Source: Aestuariivita sp.
GTDB taxonomy: Bacteria; Pseudomonadota; Alphaproteobacteria; Rhodobacterales; Rhodobacteraceae
NCBI RefSeq assembly: GCF_021404545.1
Contig: NZ_JAAWWD010000003.1
Coordinates: 124,001 to 188,000, forward strand
Length of the DNA stretch: 64,000 bases
Reading direction: 5' to 3'
The position numbers and the translations under genes are program-made. This document shows positions 1 through 9,365 of the stretch, one piece after another. The notes beneath the pieces were generated by a model. That model saw nothing but the letters and a program-made list of their open reading frames with translations, did no database searches and had not been told where the DNA came from. The stretch's first letter is position 1. Every line of letters starts with the position of its first letter.

Positions 1-524
1 GCGCGCGGACCGCCGATCTGGTGATCATGGCCGCGGGGGATCCCCAGCACGACCGGGTGGACCAGAACAATGCACAATCCCGCGTGATCCGCGATTGCGG
101 CCGTCCGGTGATCATCGTGCCGCTCGGCTATGACGGGCCGGAGATCGGTCGCTCGGTCGTGCTGGGCTGGAGCGACACGCGCGAGGCCGCCCGGGCGGCC
201 CATGATCTGCTCTTGGTGACGGATCCGGGCGCGGCGGTCAGTGTCTTGCGGATCGACGCGGCGCAATCCGATCCTCTCACCGATTATGTCGGTATGGATC
301 TGGCCGCGACCTATGCCCGTCAAGGACTGAACGCATCGATTGTGCATCGTGACAAGGTCGGCGGCAGCATCGCCGAGGCGATGAATGCCCACGCTTTTGA
401 GCAAGGCGCGGACCTGATCGTAACCGGCGCGTTCGGACATTCGCGCGCCTATGACTTTGTCATCGGGGCCGCCACCCAGGACCTTTTGCATCATGCCACG
501 TATCCGGTGATGTTCAGCAAATAG
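1..524 (+). CDS. Universal stress protein (UspA family), 5' end outside window
   Basis: The reading frame is open from the window edge, so the N-terminus is missing. The visible part shows the end of one Usp domain and a second Usp-like domain. The C-terminus has the family's nucleotide-binding style glycine motif (VTGAFGHSR, then a small-residue stretch and VIGAATQDLL) and ends in the typical beta strand (YPVMFSK). Tandem-Usp proteins of this kind bind ATP or adenylated ligands and are induced by stress; the ligand here is unknown. The gene ends about 215 bp before parE. I see no gene in that gap. Confidence 0.8.
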   Translation, partial: ARTADLVIMAAGDPQHDRVDQNNAQSRVIRDCGRPVIIVPLGYDGPEIGRSVVLGWSDTREAARAAHDLLLVTDPGAAVSVLRIDAAQSDPLTDYVGMDLAATYARQGLNASIVHRDKVGGSIAEAMNAHAFEQGADLIVTGAFGHSRAYDFVIGAATQDLLHHATYPVMFSK

Positions 525-739
525 CCATCTGAGACCCAACAAACCGAAAACTCCAGGCTTATGCGCGATCCAAAGCGTGTTTTTGGGTCGCGCGGCCACG
601 TTCGGCGGCACCTAGGCTGCGCCCTGCCCCAAGCGAAAGCGCCCCCAAAGACGGGATCTTCCGGCAAGCGGCGGATGACCTCTTTCGCACCTTGCGTCAC
701 GCTGCCATACTGCCTGCCAATCAACAAAGCAGAGCAGCA

Positions 740-2695
740 ATGGCCGACGACCTTCTTACCGGGACAAGCCCCGCCTATGACGCCTCTTCCATCGAAGTGC
801 TGGAAGGGCTGGAACCCGTTCGAAAACGCCCCGGCATGTATATCGGCGGTACCGACGAACGGGCGCTTCATCACCTTGTCGCCGAGATCCTGGACAACTC
901 AATGGATGAGGCCGTGGCAGGCCACGCCAACCGGATCGAGGTGGAGCTGCATGGCGATTATGCCCTGACCGTGCGCGACAACGGGCGCGGAATCCCGGTG
1001 GATCCGCACCCGAAATTCCCCGACAAATCGGCGCTGGAGGTGATCCTGTGCACGCTGCACGCGGGCGGCAAGTTTTCTGGCAAGGCCTATGAAACGAGCG
1101 GTGGCCTGCACGGGGTGGGCGCATCGGTGGTCAACGCGCTGAGCGACAGCATGGTCGTACAGGTGGCGCGCGACAAGACCGTGTTCGAGCAACGCTTTTC
1201 GCGCGGTCTGCCGCTGGGCCCGGTGGAAAAGGTGGGCACCGCCCAGAACCGCCGCGGCACCACCGTCACCTTTCATCCCGACCCCGAGATATTCGGCCAG
1301 CACCGATTCAAGCCCGCACGGCTGTTCAAATCCATCCGGTCCAAGGCCTATCTGTTCTCGGGGGTCGAGATCCGCTGGAAATCGGCCATCAATGACGGCG
1401 AGACCCCGACAGAGGCCACTTTCCATTTTCCCGGCGGCCTCTCGGATTACCTGACCGAGACGCTGGGCACGGCCTCGACCTATGCCGAACGGCCCTTTGC
1501 GGGCACCGTCGATTTCAAGGAGAAGTTCGGCAATCCCGGCAAGGTCGAATGGGCGATCAACTGGACGCCATCGCGCGATGGGTTCATCCAGTCCTATTGC
1601 AACACTGTGCCCACGCCCGAGGGCGGCACCCATGAGGCGGGCTTTTGGGCGGCGATCCTGAAAGGCATCCGCGCCTATGGAGAGCTGGCCAGCAACAAAA
1701 AGGCCGCGCAGATCACCCGCGAGGATCTGATCACGGGGGGCTGCGCACTGGTTTCGTGCTTTATCCGCGAGCCGGAATTCGTGGGTCAGACCAAGGACAG
1801 GCTGGCCACCGTGGACGCGCAGCGCATGGTCGAAAACTCGGTCCGGGACCATTTCGACAATTGGCTGGCCGCGGATACCAAATCGGCCGGCGCGATCCTG
1901 GATTTCCTCGTTCTGCGCGCCGAGGAACGGCTGCGTCGGCGGCAGGAGAAGGAAACAGCGCGCAAGACGGCCACCAAGAAACTGCGCCTTCCCGGCAAGC
2001 TGGTCGATTGTTCGCAGAACAATCGCGACGGCACCGAGCTTTTCATCGTTGAGGGCGACAGCGCCGGTGGCTCTGCCAAAATGGCGCGCGACCGCAAGAT
2101 CCAAGCCCTGCTGCCGTTGCGCGGCAAGATCCTGAACGTGCTGGGCGCCGCATCATCGAAACTGGGCTCGAACGCCGAAATCTCGGACCTGACCCAGGCA
2201 CTGGGTGTGGGACTGGGCACCCGGTTTAACTTGGATGACCTGCGCTATGACAAGATCATCATCATGACGGATGCGGACGTGGACGGCGCCCATATCGCGT
2301 CGTTGCTGATGACATTCTTTTTCACTCAGATGCGCCCGATGATCGACGCCGGGCACCTCTATCTCGCCTGTCCGCCGCTATTCCGCCTGACCCAGGGGGC
2401 CAAGCGGGTCTATTGCCTGGATGAGGCGGAACGCGATGTCTGGCTGGAAAAGGGCCTGGGCGGCAAAGGCAAGATCGACGTGTCGCGGTTCAAAGGGCTT
2501 GGGGAGATGGACGCCAAGGATCTCAAGGAAACGACGATGGATCCCGCGTCGCGCAAGCTGATCCGTGTGACGATCGACGAAGACGAGCCCGGCGAAACCG
2601 GTGAATTGGTGGAGCAGTTGATGGGCAAGAAGCCCGAGCTGCGGTTCCAGTACATTCAAGAGAATGCGCGGTTCGTCGAAGAACTGGATGTCTAG
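740..2695 (+). CDS. parE: DNA topoisomerase IV subunit B
   Basis: 651-residue ATPase subunit of topoisomerase IV, which decatenates daughter chromosomes together with ParC. The GHKL ATPase domain is at the N-terminus (EILDNSMDE with the Mg-binding Asn near residue 53, then DNGRGIP and [15 protein letters not shown]). It is followed by the transducer domain and the TOPRIM domain (EGDSAGG near 437, DADVDGAHI near 508). The C-terminus (RFKGLGEMD, then a short tail) has ParE rather than GyrB length, because the long GyrB insert is absent. I chose the ATG at 740 because family similarity begins there; an upstream in-frame start at 692 would add residues with no family match. Confidence 0.95.
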   Translation: MADDLLTGTSPAYDASSIEVLEGLEPVRKRPGMYIGGTDERALHHLVAEILDNSMDEAVAGHANRIEVELHGDYALTVRDNGRGIPVDPHPKFPDKSALEVILCTLHAGGKFSGKAYETSGGLHGVGASVVNALSDSMVVQVARDKTVFEQRFSRGLPLGPVEKVGTAQNRRGTTVTFHPDPEIFGQHRFKPARLFKSIRSKAYLFSGVEIRWKSAINDGETPTEATFHFPGGLSDYLTETLGTASTYAERPFAGTVDFKEKFGNPGKVEWAINWTPSRDGFIQSYCNTVPTPEGGTHEAGFWAAILKGIRAYGELASNKKAAQITREDLITGGCALVSCFIREPEFVGQTKDRLATVDAQRMVENSVRDHFDNWLAADTKSAGAILDFLVLRAEERLRRRQEKETARKTATKKLRLPGKLVDCSQNNRDGTELFIVEGDSAGGSAKMARDRKIQALLPLRGKILNVLGAASSKLGSNAEISDLTQALGVGLGTRFNLDDLRYDKIIIMTDADVDGAHIASLLMTFFFTQMRPMIDAGHLYLACPPLFRLTQGAKRVYCLDEAERDVWLEKGLGGKGKIDVSRFKGLGEMDAKDLKETTMDPASRKLIRVTIDEDEPGETGELVEQLMGKKPELRFQYIQENARFVEELDV

Positions 2696-2865
2696 GGCAT
2701 GACTGCTTAGACCCCGCCAGATTTCGTGTGCATCATGCGTGGCATGCCCGACGACGGCATGCGCGACAGTCTTCCATCGGTGATCCGCCGGACAGCGTTC
2801 CTGAGGCGCGCTCTTGCAAGGCTGCGCGGCTGGCCGCCCGTTTGATGCGCACGCCAAACGCGATT

Positions 2866-2894
2866 GCCTGACACGCACATCGCACGTGTCAGGC
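2866..2894. terminator. Hairpin between convergent parE and the solute-binding protein gene
   Basis: Inverted repeat GCCTGACACG / CGTGTCAGGC with a 9-nt loop, lying between the two convergent genes. There is no clear T-run, so it may act as a bidirectional or Rho-assisted terminator. The rest of 2696-2916 holds nothing I can call. Confidence 0.55.
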
Positions 2895-2916
2895 CGCAGT
2901 CAAGCACTTGGACGGC

Positions 2917-4557
2917 CTAGGCGGCGAAGCCCAGTTTGGTCACATGGATCTCAAAGGTCGGGTGCATCTCGGCCCCCACCACGTTCTCCTTGTGATGGCG
3001 ATAGATCGACCGCCAATAGGGTTGGATGATCACGCCCTCGTCCTGCATGATCTTCTGCAACTTGGCCATCACCTCGCGCCGCTGATCCGCATCCGCAATC
3101 GACAGGGCCTCACTCAGCAGGGTGTCGAACTCTTCATTGGCAAAGGCGCTTTCGTTCCACGGCTCACCCGAGCGATAAGCCAGCGCAAGCACCTGGACGC
3201 CCAAGGGTCGCTGCGCCCAATCGGTTGTCGAATATGGGTACTTCGCCCAGTCATTCCAGAAAGTCGACCCTGGCAGAACCGTCCGCCTGACGTTGATGCC
3301 TGCATCGCGCAGCATTGCGGCAGCGGCGTCCGAGGTGTTCTTGCGCCACGTGTCGTCGATCGAGATCAACTCATGCTCGAAATCACCCATACCTGCCTCG
3401 TCCATCAGCGCTTTGGCGCCTGCAGGGTCGAAGACCGGTGCCGGGAGTTCAGCATATTCGGGATGGATTGGCGAGACATGGTGATTCTCGGCAACGCGCC
3501 CATTGTCGGAAAATCCCAGTTCCAGCAGAACCGCGTTGTCCACCGCCATCGCAAGGGCCCGGCGCACACGGGCATCGGCATAGGGCCTGATACCGTTCAC
3601 CTCGGCGGCCTGATTGGGGCGAATGACAACGGTGTTGGCCGTCACGGCTTCGGATTTGGCCCAGCCGATCCCATCCATCACAAAGATGAAATCGCCGATG
3701 GACTCATAAACCATATCGACCTCGTCGGAATCGACCGCTGCGACGATACCGGCCTGTTCAGTGCCGAAATCCAGGTATTCGATCCGGTCCAGATACGCCC
3801 CCTCGCCCCACCAGGCATGGTCTTCGTTCTTGACCAGAACCGCTTTGACGCCAACCTCAAACTCGCCCGGTACGTAGGGGCCGGTGCCGATCGGGGTATC
3901 GAGCGGATCGCCGTTAAAGCTTTGATGCACGATCGCGGCCGGGTAGTCCGAGAAACCGGCGATCAGGGTGATGTCGGGCTGGCCCAGCGTCAGGCGCACG
4001 GTGGTCTCATCCACGACCGTGATGGCCCCCTCGCGGGCTTGTCCAGTGTCCGCGTCAACAAGCGAGCCCATGCGCGACGCCATCGAGTTGCCCTCTACCC
4101 CCGTCTCGCACCAGCGCGCGATATTGAACGCCACATCCTCGGCGGTGAATGCCTCTCCGTTGTTCCAGGTCACGCCCGGGCGCACGTTCAGCGTGTATTC
4201 GGTAGCGTCGGCGTTCACCTCCCAGCCTGCCAGCAACATGGGTTTGAAGCTGCCGTCGATCTGATACTCCACCAGATACTCCAGATAGCCGCGGGTATAG
4301 TTCGACATCTGCGGCCAGTCATAGGTGCGCGGGTCTTTCAGAGCCTTGACGGAGGATTCGATCCGCAGCGTGCCTCCGGATTGAGCATGGGCTGCGGCAT
4401 TGGCCGGTTGCGCGAGGCCCAAAAGCCCGTAAGCGGCAGCAGCCGTGACGCCCAGCGATGTGGCGCGGGTGAGAAATTCGCGGCGCGATAAGGTGCCTGC
4501 GCTGACTTCGTCGGCATAGGCCCGCGCGGAGGGATGAATAGTATCTGACATGGACAT
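2917..4557 (-). CDS. ABC transporter substrate-binding protein, peptide/nickel type (SBP_bac_5)
   Basis: 546-residue periplasmic solute-binding protein of the DppA/OppA class. It opens with a twin-arginine signal (SRREFLTRA near residue 24) and a hydrophobic, Ala-rich segment ending in AQPANAAA, so it is likely exported folded through Tat. The body carries typical family features: a beta-strand-rich lobe with LNVRPGVTWNNGEAFTAEDV, IGTGPYVPGEF, and the C-terminal lobe. No permease or ATPase genes lie beside it, so it is an orphan binding protein here. The substrate is unknown; oligopeptide-like ligands are typical of the family. The downstream 220 bp toward 4782 show no gene. Confidence 0.88.
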   Translation of the reverse strand: MSMSDTIHPSARAYADEVSAGTLSRREFLTRATSLGVTAAAAYGLLGLAQPANAAAHAQSGGTLRIESSVKALKDPRTYDWPQMSNYTRGYLEYLVEYQIDGSFKPMLLAGWEVNADATEYTLNVRPGVTWNNGEAFTAEDVAFNIARWCETGVEGNSMASRMGSLVDADTGQAREGAITVVDETTVRLTLGQPDITLIAGFSDYPAAIVHQSFNGDPLDTPIGTGPYVPGEFEVGVKAVLVKNEDHAWWGEGAYLDRIEYLDFGTEQAGIVAAVDSDEVDMVYESIGDFIFVMDGIGWAKSEAVTANTVVIRPNQAAEVNGIRPYADARVRRALAMAVDNAVLLELGFSDNGRVAENHHVSPIHPEYAELPAPVFDPAGAKALMDEAGMGDFEHELISIDDTWRKNTSDAAAAMLRDAGINVRRTVLPGSTFWNDWAKYPYSTTDWAQRPLGVQVLALAYRSGEPWNESAFANEEFDTLLSEALSIADADQRREVMAKLQKIMQDEGVIIQPYWRSIYRHHKENVVGAEMHPTFEIHVTKLGFAA

Positions 4558-4781
4558 GAAGATCTCATCGGTTGTTGTGAGAAATGGGGAGCGGCCAAAT
4601 CGTTCAGGTGTCAGGGCAGCTCAGAGCGCGGTCATCGCACCCGTTGGCCGTATTCGGAAAAAACCGACCCGGCACGCGTTAGGAAATACGACATCCGCAG
4701 GAATCGCAAGCGGAGTTATGGCCTCGACGGGTTGTTCTCATGCAAGGGCGCCGTTTGGCCAACAGGCCGAGCCATGTCCGG

Positions 4782-5441
4782 CTAGATTTGGCGGTCCTGA
4801 TCCGCCGCGCTTTTTGCGATCTCGCGGATACTCCATTCGATGGCATCGCGCATGGTGTCGCCCAGGGCCTCGTCAAAGGCAGAAGCCACGTCAGCCGCCT
4901 CGTCCGATGCCGATACGACAATTTCTTCAAATGACCTGGACGCAATGATGCGGTCGGAAAACGCGTCGACAAGCTTGATGTTGAGGCGTACGTCGATGTG
5001 CAGGGCGGATCCTTCGGATTGCTCCGGGACGAAGGCCTGAAACTCCCGAATGTCGGTCACGACCAGATAATCCGCGCGCAGCCCGATGGCCGAACTGCCG
5101 ACAGCCGGGACTTTGCCGGTATTCTCAAAACTCTCGATCAGGAGCGCCTGGACGATCAACGGGGCGCGATCGATCCAGCGCGCATCCGGCAGGTACTGGA
5201 CCTGCAAGGATGTCGGTTGCACGGCAATCTGGTTGGTATCCACCAAGGCCGTCGCTGTCGGCTGATTGACGACGATCTGCGATTGCAGCTTTGGCAAGGA
5301 CGCGCTGAACGTGCTTTTGGGGCTTAAGGTATAGAGGTCAGTCGGGGCTGTCGCCTCGGCAAGGCTCGACAACCCGGCGCATCCCGCAAGCCCGGTATGC
5401 AGCATCAATCCCGTCATCAATGTCGCAAGGCGCAAGGTCAT
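4782..5441 (-). CDS. ABC-type transport auxiliary lipoprotein of the Mla/MCE operon
   Basis: 219-residue lipoprotein. The signal peptide ends in a lipobox (LAGC near residue 20). The rest matches the ABC_trans_aux (PqiC-like) fold: a DLYTLSP start, a PTSLQVQYLPDARWIDRAP strand region and a C-terminal helix in which the polypeptide runs DTMRDAIEWSI. Such lipoproteins sit in the outer membrane and work with MlaD-type MCE proteins. It is the last gene of the four-gene operon and overlaps the end of the MCE gene by 4 bp (ATGA), indicating coupled translation. Confidence 0.82.
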   Translation of the reverse strand: MTLRLATLMTGLMLHTGLAGCAGLSSLAEATAPTDLYTLSPKSTFSASLPKLQSQIVVNQPTATALVDTNQIAVQPTSLQVQYLPDARWIDRAPLIVQALLIESFENTGKVPAVGSSAIGLRADYLVVTDIREFQAFVPEQSEGSALHIDVRLNIKLVDAFSDRIIASRSFEEIVVSASDEAADVASAFDEALGDTMRDAIEWSIREIAKSAADQDRQI

Positions 5442-6787
5442 CGACGAAAATCTGAGTTTTGTGTGCCAAGCAAGAACCTTGCCGGGTCGCGTTCGATCCT
5501 GCTCACCAGGCGTTCGAGGTTCACGACAAGTCCGCGCGCCTCCTCTGTAAAGCGCACGAACTCCGGCAAGCCCAAGCGCAGGAACTGCGCCAGTTGGCGC
5601 TCGTTTCCGGCCACGACGTTGTCCAGTGTATCGGTGAAACTGGCCGCTGAGCGGGACGCTGCCAAGACTTCGTCGGAAATCGCATCGATATCGGTTGCGG
5701 CCCCTTCCACCGCAGAGGTGAACGCGGTGGCTGCCTCACGCAGGTCACCGATAATCTCGCCAACATCGTTTTCGAACAGGTCATTCGCCATGGTAAAGGT
5801 CTGGTCAGCCGTACTAAGGGTTTCAGAGGTATCCAGCATCGCCTGGTCAATGAGTTCCAATGTTTGTGTTGCATTGTCAAAGGCTTTCGTCGCGGCCTCT
5901 AGCGCCACGCCCCCGTCATCGGCCAGTGTCTGCAACCGCTCTGCAACGATGTCGGAGTTTTCTCCAAGGTCCTTGATCGCCTGCTCACCGGCTTGAACCG
6001 TCGTTCGCAGGTCCGAGGCCAGGGGCGTCAGTTCCTCCTGAGTGAAGGTGTCGATCGTCGCTATGGTGCTTGTGGCGCTCTCAAAGGCGGTATCGGCGCT
6101 GCTCAGCGCGTCCGTGGCGGTCGTGAGCGTCGTCTCGGCCACATCGCCCAACCGCTCAAGACGATTGGAAAACGCGGCAACCTCCTGTGCGGCAACACGC
6201 AGATCGGCCGACAACACCTCGAAATCGCCAAGCGCACTGTCCAGACGCCCCGTTGCGTCAGCCAGGTTGCTGAGGATCGTCGCTGCGGCCTCGCGATTCT
6301 GGTCGTCAAACACGCTGTCGATGTTTTCCAGAAGAGAGATCGCCCGATCCAAGAGCTCTGGCGCACCTTCAAAGACCGATTGCAGCGCCGAGCGCTCGGA
6401 TCGAATAACCGCGTTTTCCGACAATGGTGCGGCGGCGGTCGACCCGCCCGACAAAGCGACATAGCTGACACCGGTCACACCCTGGGCCTGAAGCTGGGCA
6501 ACGGTATCCGAATTCACAGGTGTGTCGGCATCGACTTCAATGCTTACGCGCACCTGCGAGGGGTTGGTTTCGTCCAGCTCCAGATCGATCACCTGGCCCA
6601 CCGGCACGCCGTTGAAGCGCACGTCGCTTGCGGTGCCCAGCCCGGCCACATCGGAAAACAGGATATCGTAGTATGCGTATTGCCGGTCCGCTTCGACCTT
6701 CGCCAACCACAGCACCAGGCCCAGGGCGCCCAAGGCACCCAGCAAGGTGAAGACGCCTATCAGCACGTAATTGGCTTTGGTTTCCAT
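5438..6787 (-). CDS. MlaD/MCE-family lipid-binding protein
   Basis: 449-residue inner-membrane-anchored MCE protein. One N-terminal transmembrane helix (VLIGVFTLLGALGALGLVLWL) is followed by the MCE domain (DILFSDVAGLGTASDVRFNGVPVGQV, near residues 40-120). A long helical, Ala/Thr/Asp-rich region of heptad-like segments (roughly 150-420) likely forms the periplasmic tube. Single-MCE proteins of this form carry phospholipid between membranes together with the permease and ATPase upstream. The gene sits 16 bp after the ATPase gene and overlaps the lipoprotein gene. The long C-terminal helix is usual for alphaproteobacterial versions. Confidence 0.88.
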   Translation of the reverse strand: METKANYVLIGVFTLLGALGALGLVLWLAKVEADRQYAYYDILFSDVAGLGTASDVRFNGVPVGQVIDLELDETNPSQVRVSIEVDADTPVNSDTVAQLQAQGVTGVSYVALSGGSTAAAPLSENAVIRSERSALQSVFEGAPELLDRAISLLENIDSVFDDQNREAAATILSNLADATGRLDSALGDFEVLSADLRVAAQEVAAFSNRLERLGDVAETTLTTATDALSSADTAFESATSTIATIDTFTQEELTPLASDLRTTVQAGEQAIKDLGENSDIVAERLQTLADDGGVALEAATKAFDNATQTLELIDQAMLDTSETLSTADQTFTMANDLFENDVGEIIGDLREAATAFTSAVEGAATDIDAISDEVLAASRSAASFTDTLDNVVAGNERQLAQFLRLGLPEFVRFTEEARGLVVNLERLVSRIERDPARFLLGTQNSDFRR

Positions 6788-6803
6788 ATCCGATGGTCGC
6801 CTG

Positions 6804-7589
6804 TTACACTGAGTGCTGGGCAGCGCGCGCGCGCGGTCCGGTGAAGTATTCCTGCACCCAAGGGTGATCCACGTTCTTCATCAGCTCAATTGGCCCTTCC
6901 ACGAGCACGCGCTTTTCCGCCAGCACCGCTATTCTGTCGCAGATCGCATGAAGACTGTCGAGGTCGTGGGTGACCATGAACACCGTCAGGCCCAAAGAGC
7001 GCTTGAGTTCGCCTATCAAATCGTCATAGGCGGCCGCGCCAATGGGATCGAGCCCGGCCGTCGGCTCGTCCAGGAACACAATCTCTGGATCGAGAGCAAG
7101 CGCGCGTGCAAGCGCCGCGCGTTTGCGCATGCCGCCCGACAGCTCGGACGGCAGTTTTCCACAGCTCAAGGGTGGCAAACCGACCAGGCTGATCTTCAGT
7201 TCACCCAACGCCTTCATCAGGGTGTGGGACAGCTTCAGATGTTCGCGCATCGGTGCCATGACGTTCTGAAGGACGGTGAGCGATGAAAAGAGCGCGCCAT
7301 CCTGAAACGCAACGCCCCAGCGACGTTCGGTCTCGCGGCGTTCGGCGCTGCTGCCATGCAGCATATCGACCCCCAGAACGCGGATCGATCCGGCCGCGGG
7401 GCGGTTCAGACCCACAATCGTCCGCAGCAAGACCGACTTGCCGGTGCCCGAGCCGCCGACAATGCCCAAGACCTCGCCACGCCAAACGTCCAGATCCAAT
7501 TGATCATGCACAATCTGGCGTCCGAACTGGGTACGCAGATTTCGAACCTCGATGATGGGGGTCCGGTCGTTCGGGGCGCCAGTATTCAA
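6804..7589 (-). CDS. MlaF-type ABC transporter ATP-binding protein
   Basis: 261-residue ATPase of the lipid transporter. Walker A GGSGTGKS lies at residues 45-52, the signature LSGGMRKR near 145, Walker B IVFLDEP just after, and the H-loop VTHDLDS further on. I set the start at the TTG at 7589, which overlaps the permease stop as TTGA; family similarity begins a few codons later. A longer upstream extension in the same frame only mirrors the permease gene. It powers the permease below and works on the inner membrane. Confidence 0.9.
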   Translation of the reverse strand: MNTGAPNDRTPIIEVRNLRTQFGRQIVHDQLDLDVWRGEVLGIVGGSGTGKSVLLRTIVGLNRPAAGSIRVLGVDMLHGSSAERRETERRWGVAFQDGALFSSLTVLQNVMAPMREHLKLSHTLMKALGELKISLVGLPPLSCGKLPSELSGGMRKRAALARALALDPEIVFLDEPTAGLDPIGAAAYDDLIGELKRSLGLTVFMVTHDLDSLHAICDRIAVLAEKRVLVEGPIELMKNVDHPWVQEYFTGPRARAAQHSV

Positions 7590-8710
7590 AGCCCAAGCTC
7601 CGCGAAAAAGACCGAAAACAGGGCATCTACCGCGATCACGAGAAAAATCGACTGAACCACCGATGTCGTGGTGTGACGACCGACACTGTCTGCCGAACCG
7701 CGCACCTGCATCGCCTGCCAGCACGCGACGGTGCCAATGATGGCGGCAAAGACCGGCGCTTTTATCATCCCGATGATCAGATGCCAGATATCGGTGTTTT
7801 CCTGAAGACGCGTCATGAACATTCCCGGACTGACGCCCAGCTCGATCCAGCTCATCAAGGCACCGCCAAACAAACCTGCGATATTGGCGATGAAGCCAAG
7901 GATCGGCAGCATGATCACCAGCGCCAAAACGCGGGGAAGGACCAGAACCTCGATCGGATCCAGACCCAGAGTTCGCATCGCATCCAGTTCCTCGCGCACT
8001 TTCATCGACCCGATTGACGCGGTGAACGCCGATCCCGACCGGCCTGCCACGATGATTGCAGTCAAAAGAATGCCCAGCTCGCGCAGGACCGAAATCGCGA
8101 TCAGATCGACCACAAAGATTTCGGCCCCGAACTGACGCAACTGCGAGGCGCCCTGAAAGGCAAGCACCACACCGATGAGAAAGCTCATCAGCACCACGAT
8201 CGGGATGGCGTTGAACCCCACCTCCTCCATCTGGTTCACCAGCGCAGCGTGACGCCAACGTGAAGGGCGAAACATCGTCCGGGCCAGGACAACCAGCGTT
8301 TCACCCATGAAGCTCATCAATGACAGGATCAATCGGCCGATCTCGGCCGTCTTTTCCCCGATTCCCGCAAGCCAAGGCAAAAGACCGCGCGGCAGATCCT
8401 CAATGCCAGTCTGATCTGGCCGCGACGCCGCGACGATTTTGATCAATTGTAGATGTGCGGCAGATGCTTTGCTGTACTCCACCTCAACGCCGGAGGCTTC
8501 GAGCCGCGAGGCAAGATCGGCGATAAGCCATGCGCCGCCGGTGTCGAGCGCATCAATTTCGCTCAGATCGATCCGAAACGTCGTCGAGCGCGTTGTTGCC
8601 TGCGCGAAATCAGCTTCTACCTTGCCCAGGCTTTTAGTCACCAACCGTCCGAACAGGCGCAGCGTTGACGCGCCTTTGTCCTCCTCGATACGGAATGTCG
8701 GTTCTGTCAT
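7586..8710 (-). CDS. MlaE-type permease with N-terminal STAS domain
   Basis: 374-residue fused protein. Residues 1-100 form a STAS/MlaB-like domain (FRIDLSEIDALDTGGAWLIA). The rest is the MlaE permease with five or so hydrophobic helices and the hallmark coupling region (MKVREELDAMRTLGLDPIEVLVLPR). STAS-MlaE fusions replace separate MlaB and MlaE. First gene of the operon permease-ATPase-MCE-lipoprotein. I chose ATG 8710, preceded by a GGAG about 10 nt upstream; further upstream starts lack family match. 8711-8985 contains no gene that I can support. Confidence 0.88.
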   Translation of the reverse strand: MTEPTFRIEEDKGASTLRLFGRLVTKSLGKVEADFAQATTRSTTFRIDLSEIDALDTGGAWLIADLASRLEASGVEVEYSKASAAHLQLIKIVAASRPDQTGIEDLPRGLLPWLAGIGEKTAEIGRLILSLMSFMGETLVVLARTMFRPSRWRHAALVNQMEEVGFNAIPIVVLMSFLIGVVLAFQGASQLRQFGAEIFVVDLIAISVLRELGILLTAIIVAGRSGSAFTASIGSMKVREELDAMRTLGLDPIEVLVLPRVLALVIMLPILGFIANIAGLFGGALMSWIELGVSPGMFMTRLQENTDIWHLIIGMIKAPVFAAIIGTVACWQAMQVRGSADSVGRHTTTSVVQSIFLVIAVDALFSVFFAELGL

Positions 8711-8985
8711 CAGGGTCCCACTCCGATCAGGCATACGCCCTCCGGCGCGCATCCTAAAATACACGCAAGTGCGGGGAAAGACCAACGGACTGTGAAGATG
8801 TAACAACTCTGCAGAGCCGTCGCTGCCAGGTCATCAACTTGACTGGGTGGTTGCCCCACCAATGCGTGCCCCCTCCAGACCACGCTCGCAGCCCAAAAAG
8901 CCGGAACAGAACAAAACCGAAATCTGTGCAGATGGCCTTGCCGGGAAAGAAACGCAATGCTAAGCGCTTGCTAGATTACCACCAA

Positions 8986-9059
8986 GGCGAGTTGGCGGAG
9001 TGGTGACGCAGCGGATTGCAAATCCGTGTACACCGGTTCGATTCCGGTACTCGCCTCCA
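8986..9059 (+). tRNA. tRNA-Cys (GCA)
   Basis: 74-nt cloverleaf with acceptor GGCGAGT pairing ACTCGCC, encoded CCA end, T-arm GGTTCGATTCC and anticodon GCA at 9018-9020 in the loop TTGCAAA. Intact and presumably functional. Its 3' half (from 9012) is repeated exactly at 41397-41444, marking it as the integration site of the following island. The tRNA stays complete after insertion because the element carried the matching 3' half. Confidence 0.96.
9012..9059 (+). repeat. Attachment-site direct repeat, left copy (attL), in tRNA-Cys
   Basis: 48 bp from the anticodon stem through the CCA end, identical to 41397-41444. The two copies diverge right after the final CCA (ataaaa here, tatttt at the right copy) and before CGGATTG. 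This is the expected footprint of tyrosine-integrase insertion in a tRNA 3' end. Confidence 0.93.
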
Positions 9060-9365
9060 ATAAAATCAGAGACTTAGCCCCAAACTAAAGCCGGCGAATT
9101 TATGTTTAGGCTCATTTCAGGCACAGAATTAGGAAATCCTGACAGACGATAAAGTGAAGAGAGTACATGAGCCATCTGGGCTCAACTAGATCGCAACGAC
9201 GAATTTAGCGCTTGCATCAAAGACGCACCCTGCCCGTTTCATAGCAAGCGCGCTTGATTTATCTCCAGCTTTGGGCGATCCCAGAATACAACTGACCCTC
9301 AAGTTATCCCACTTGCTTTGGGTGCGAGTGAACAAGTCATGGTATAGTTAAGAAAAGGCAATCCT

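Noticed and set aside
2908-4491. 527-residue plus-strand open frame opposite the solute-binding protein gene
   Set aside because: Antisense shadow of a GC-rich gene; no domain and no ribosome site, while the minus frame has a Tat signal and family motifs.
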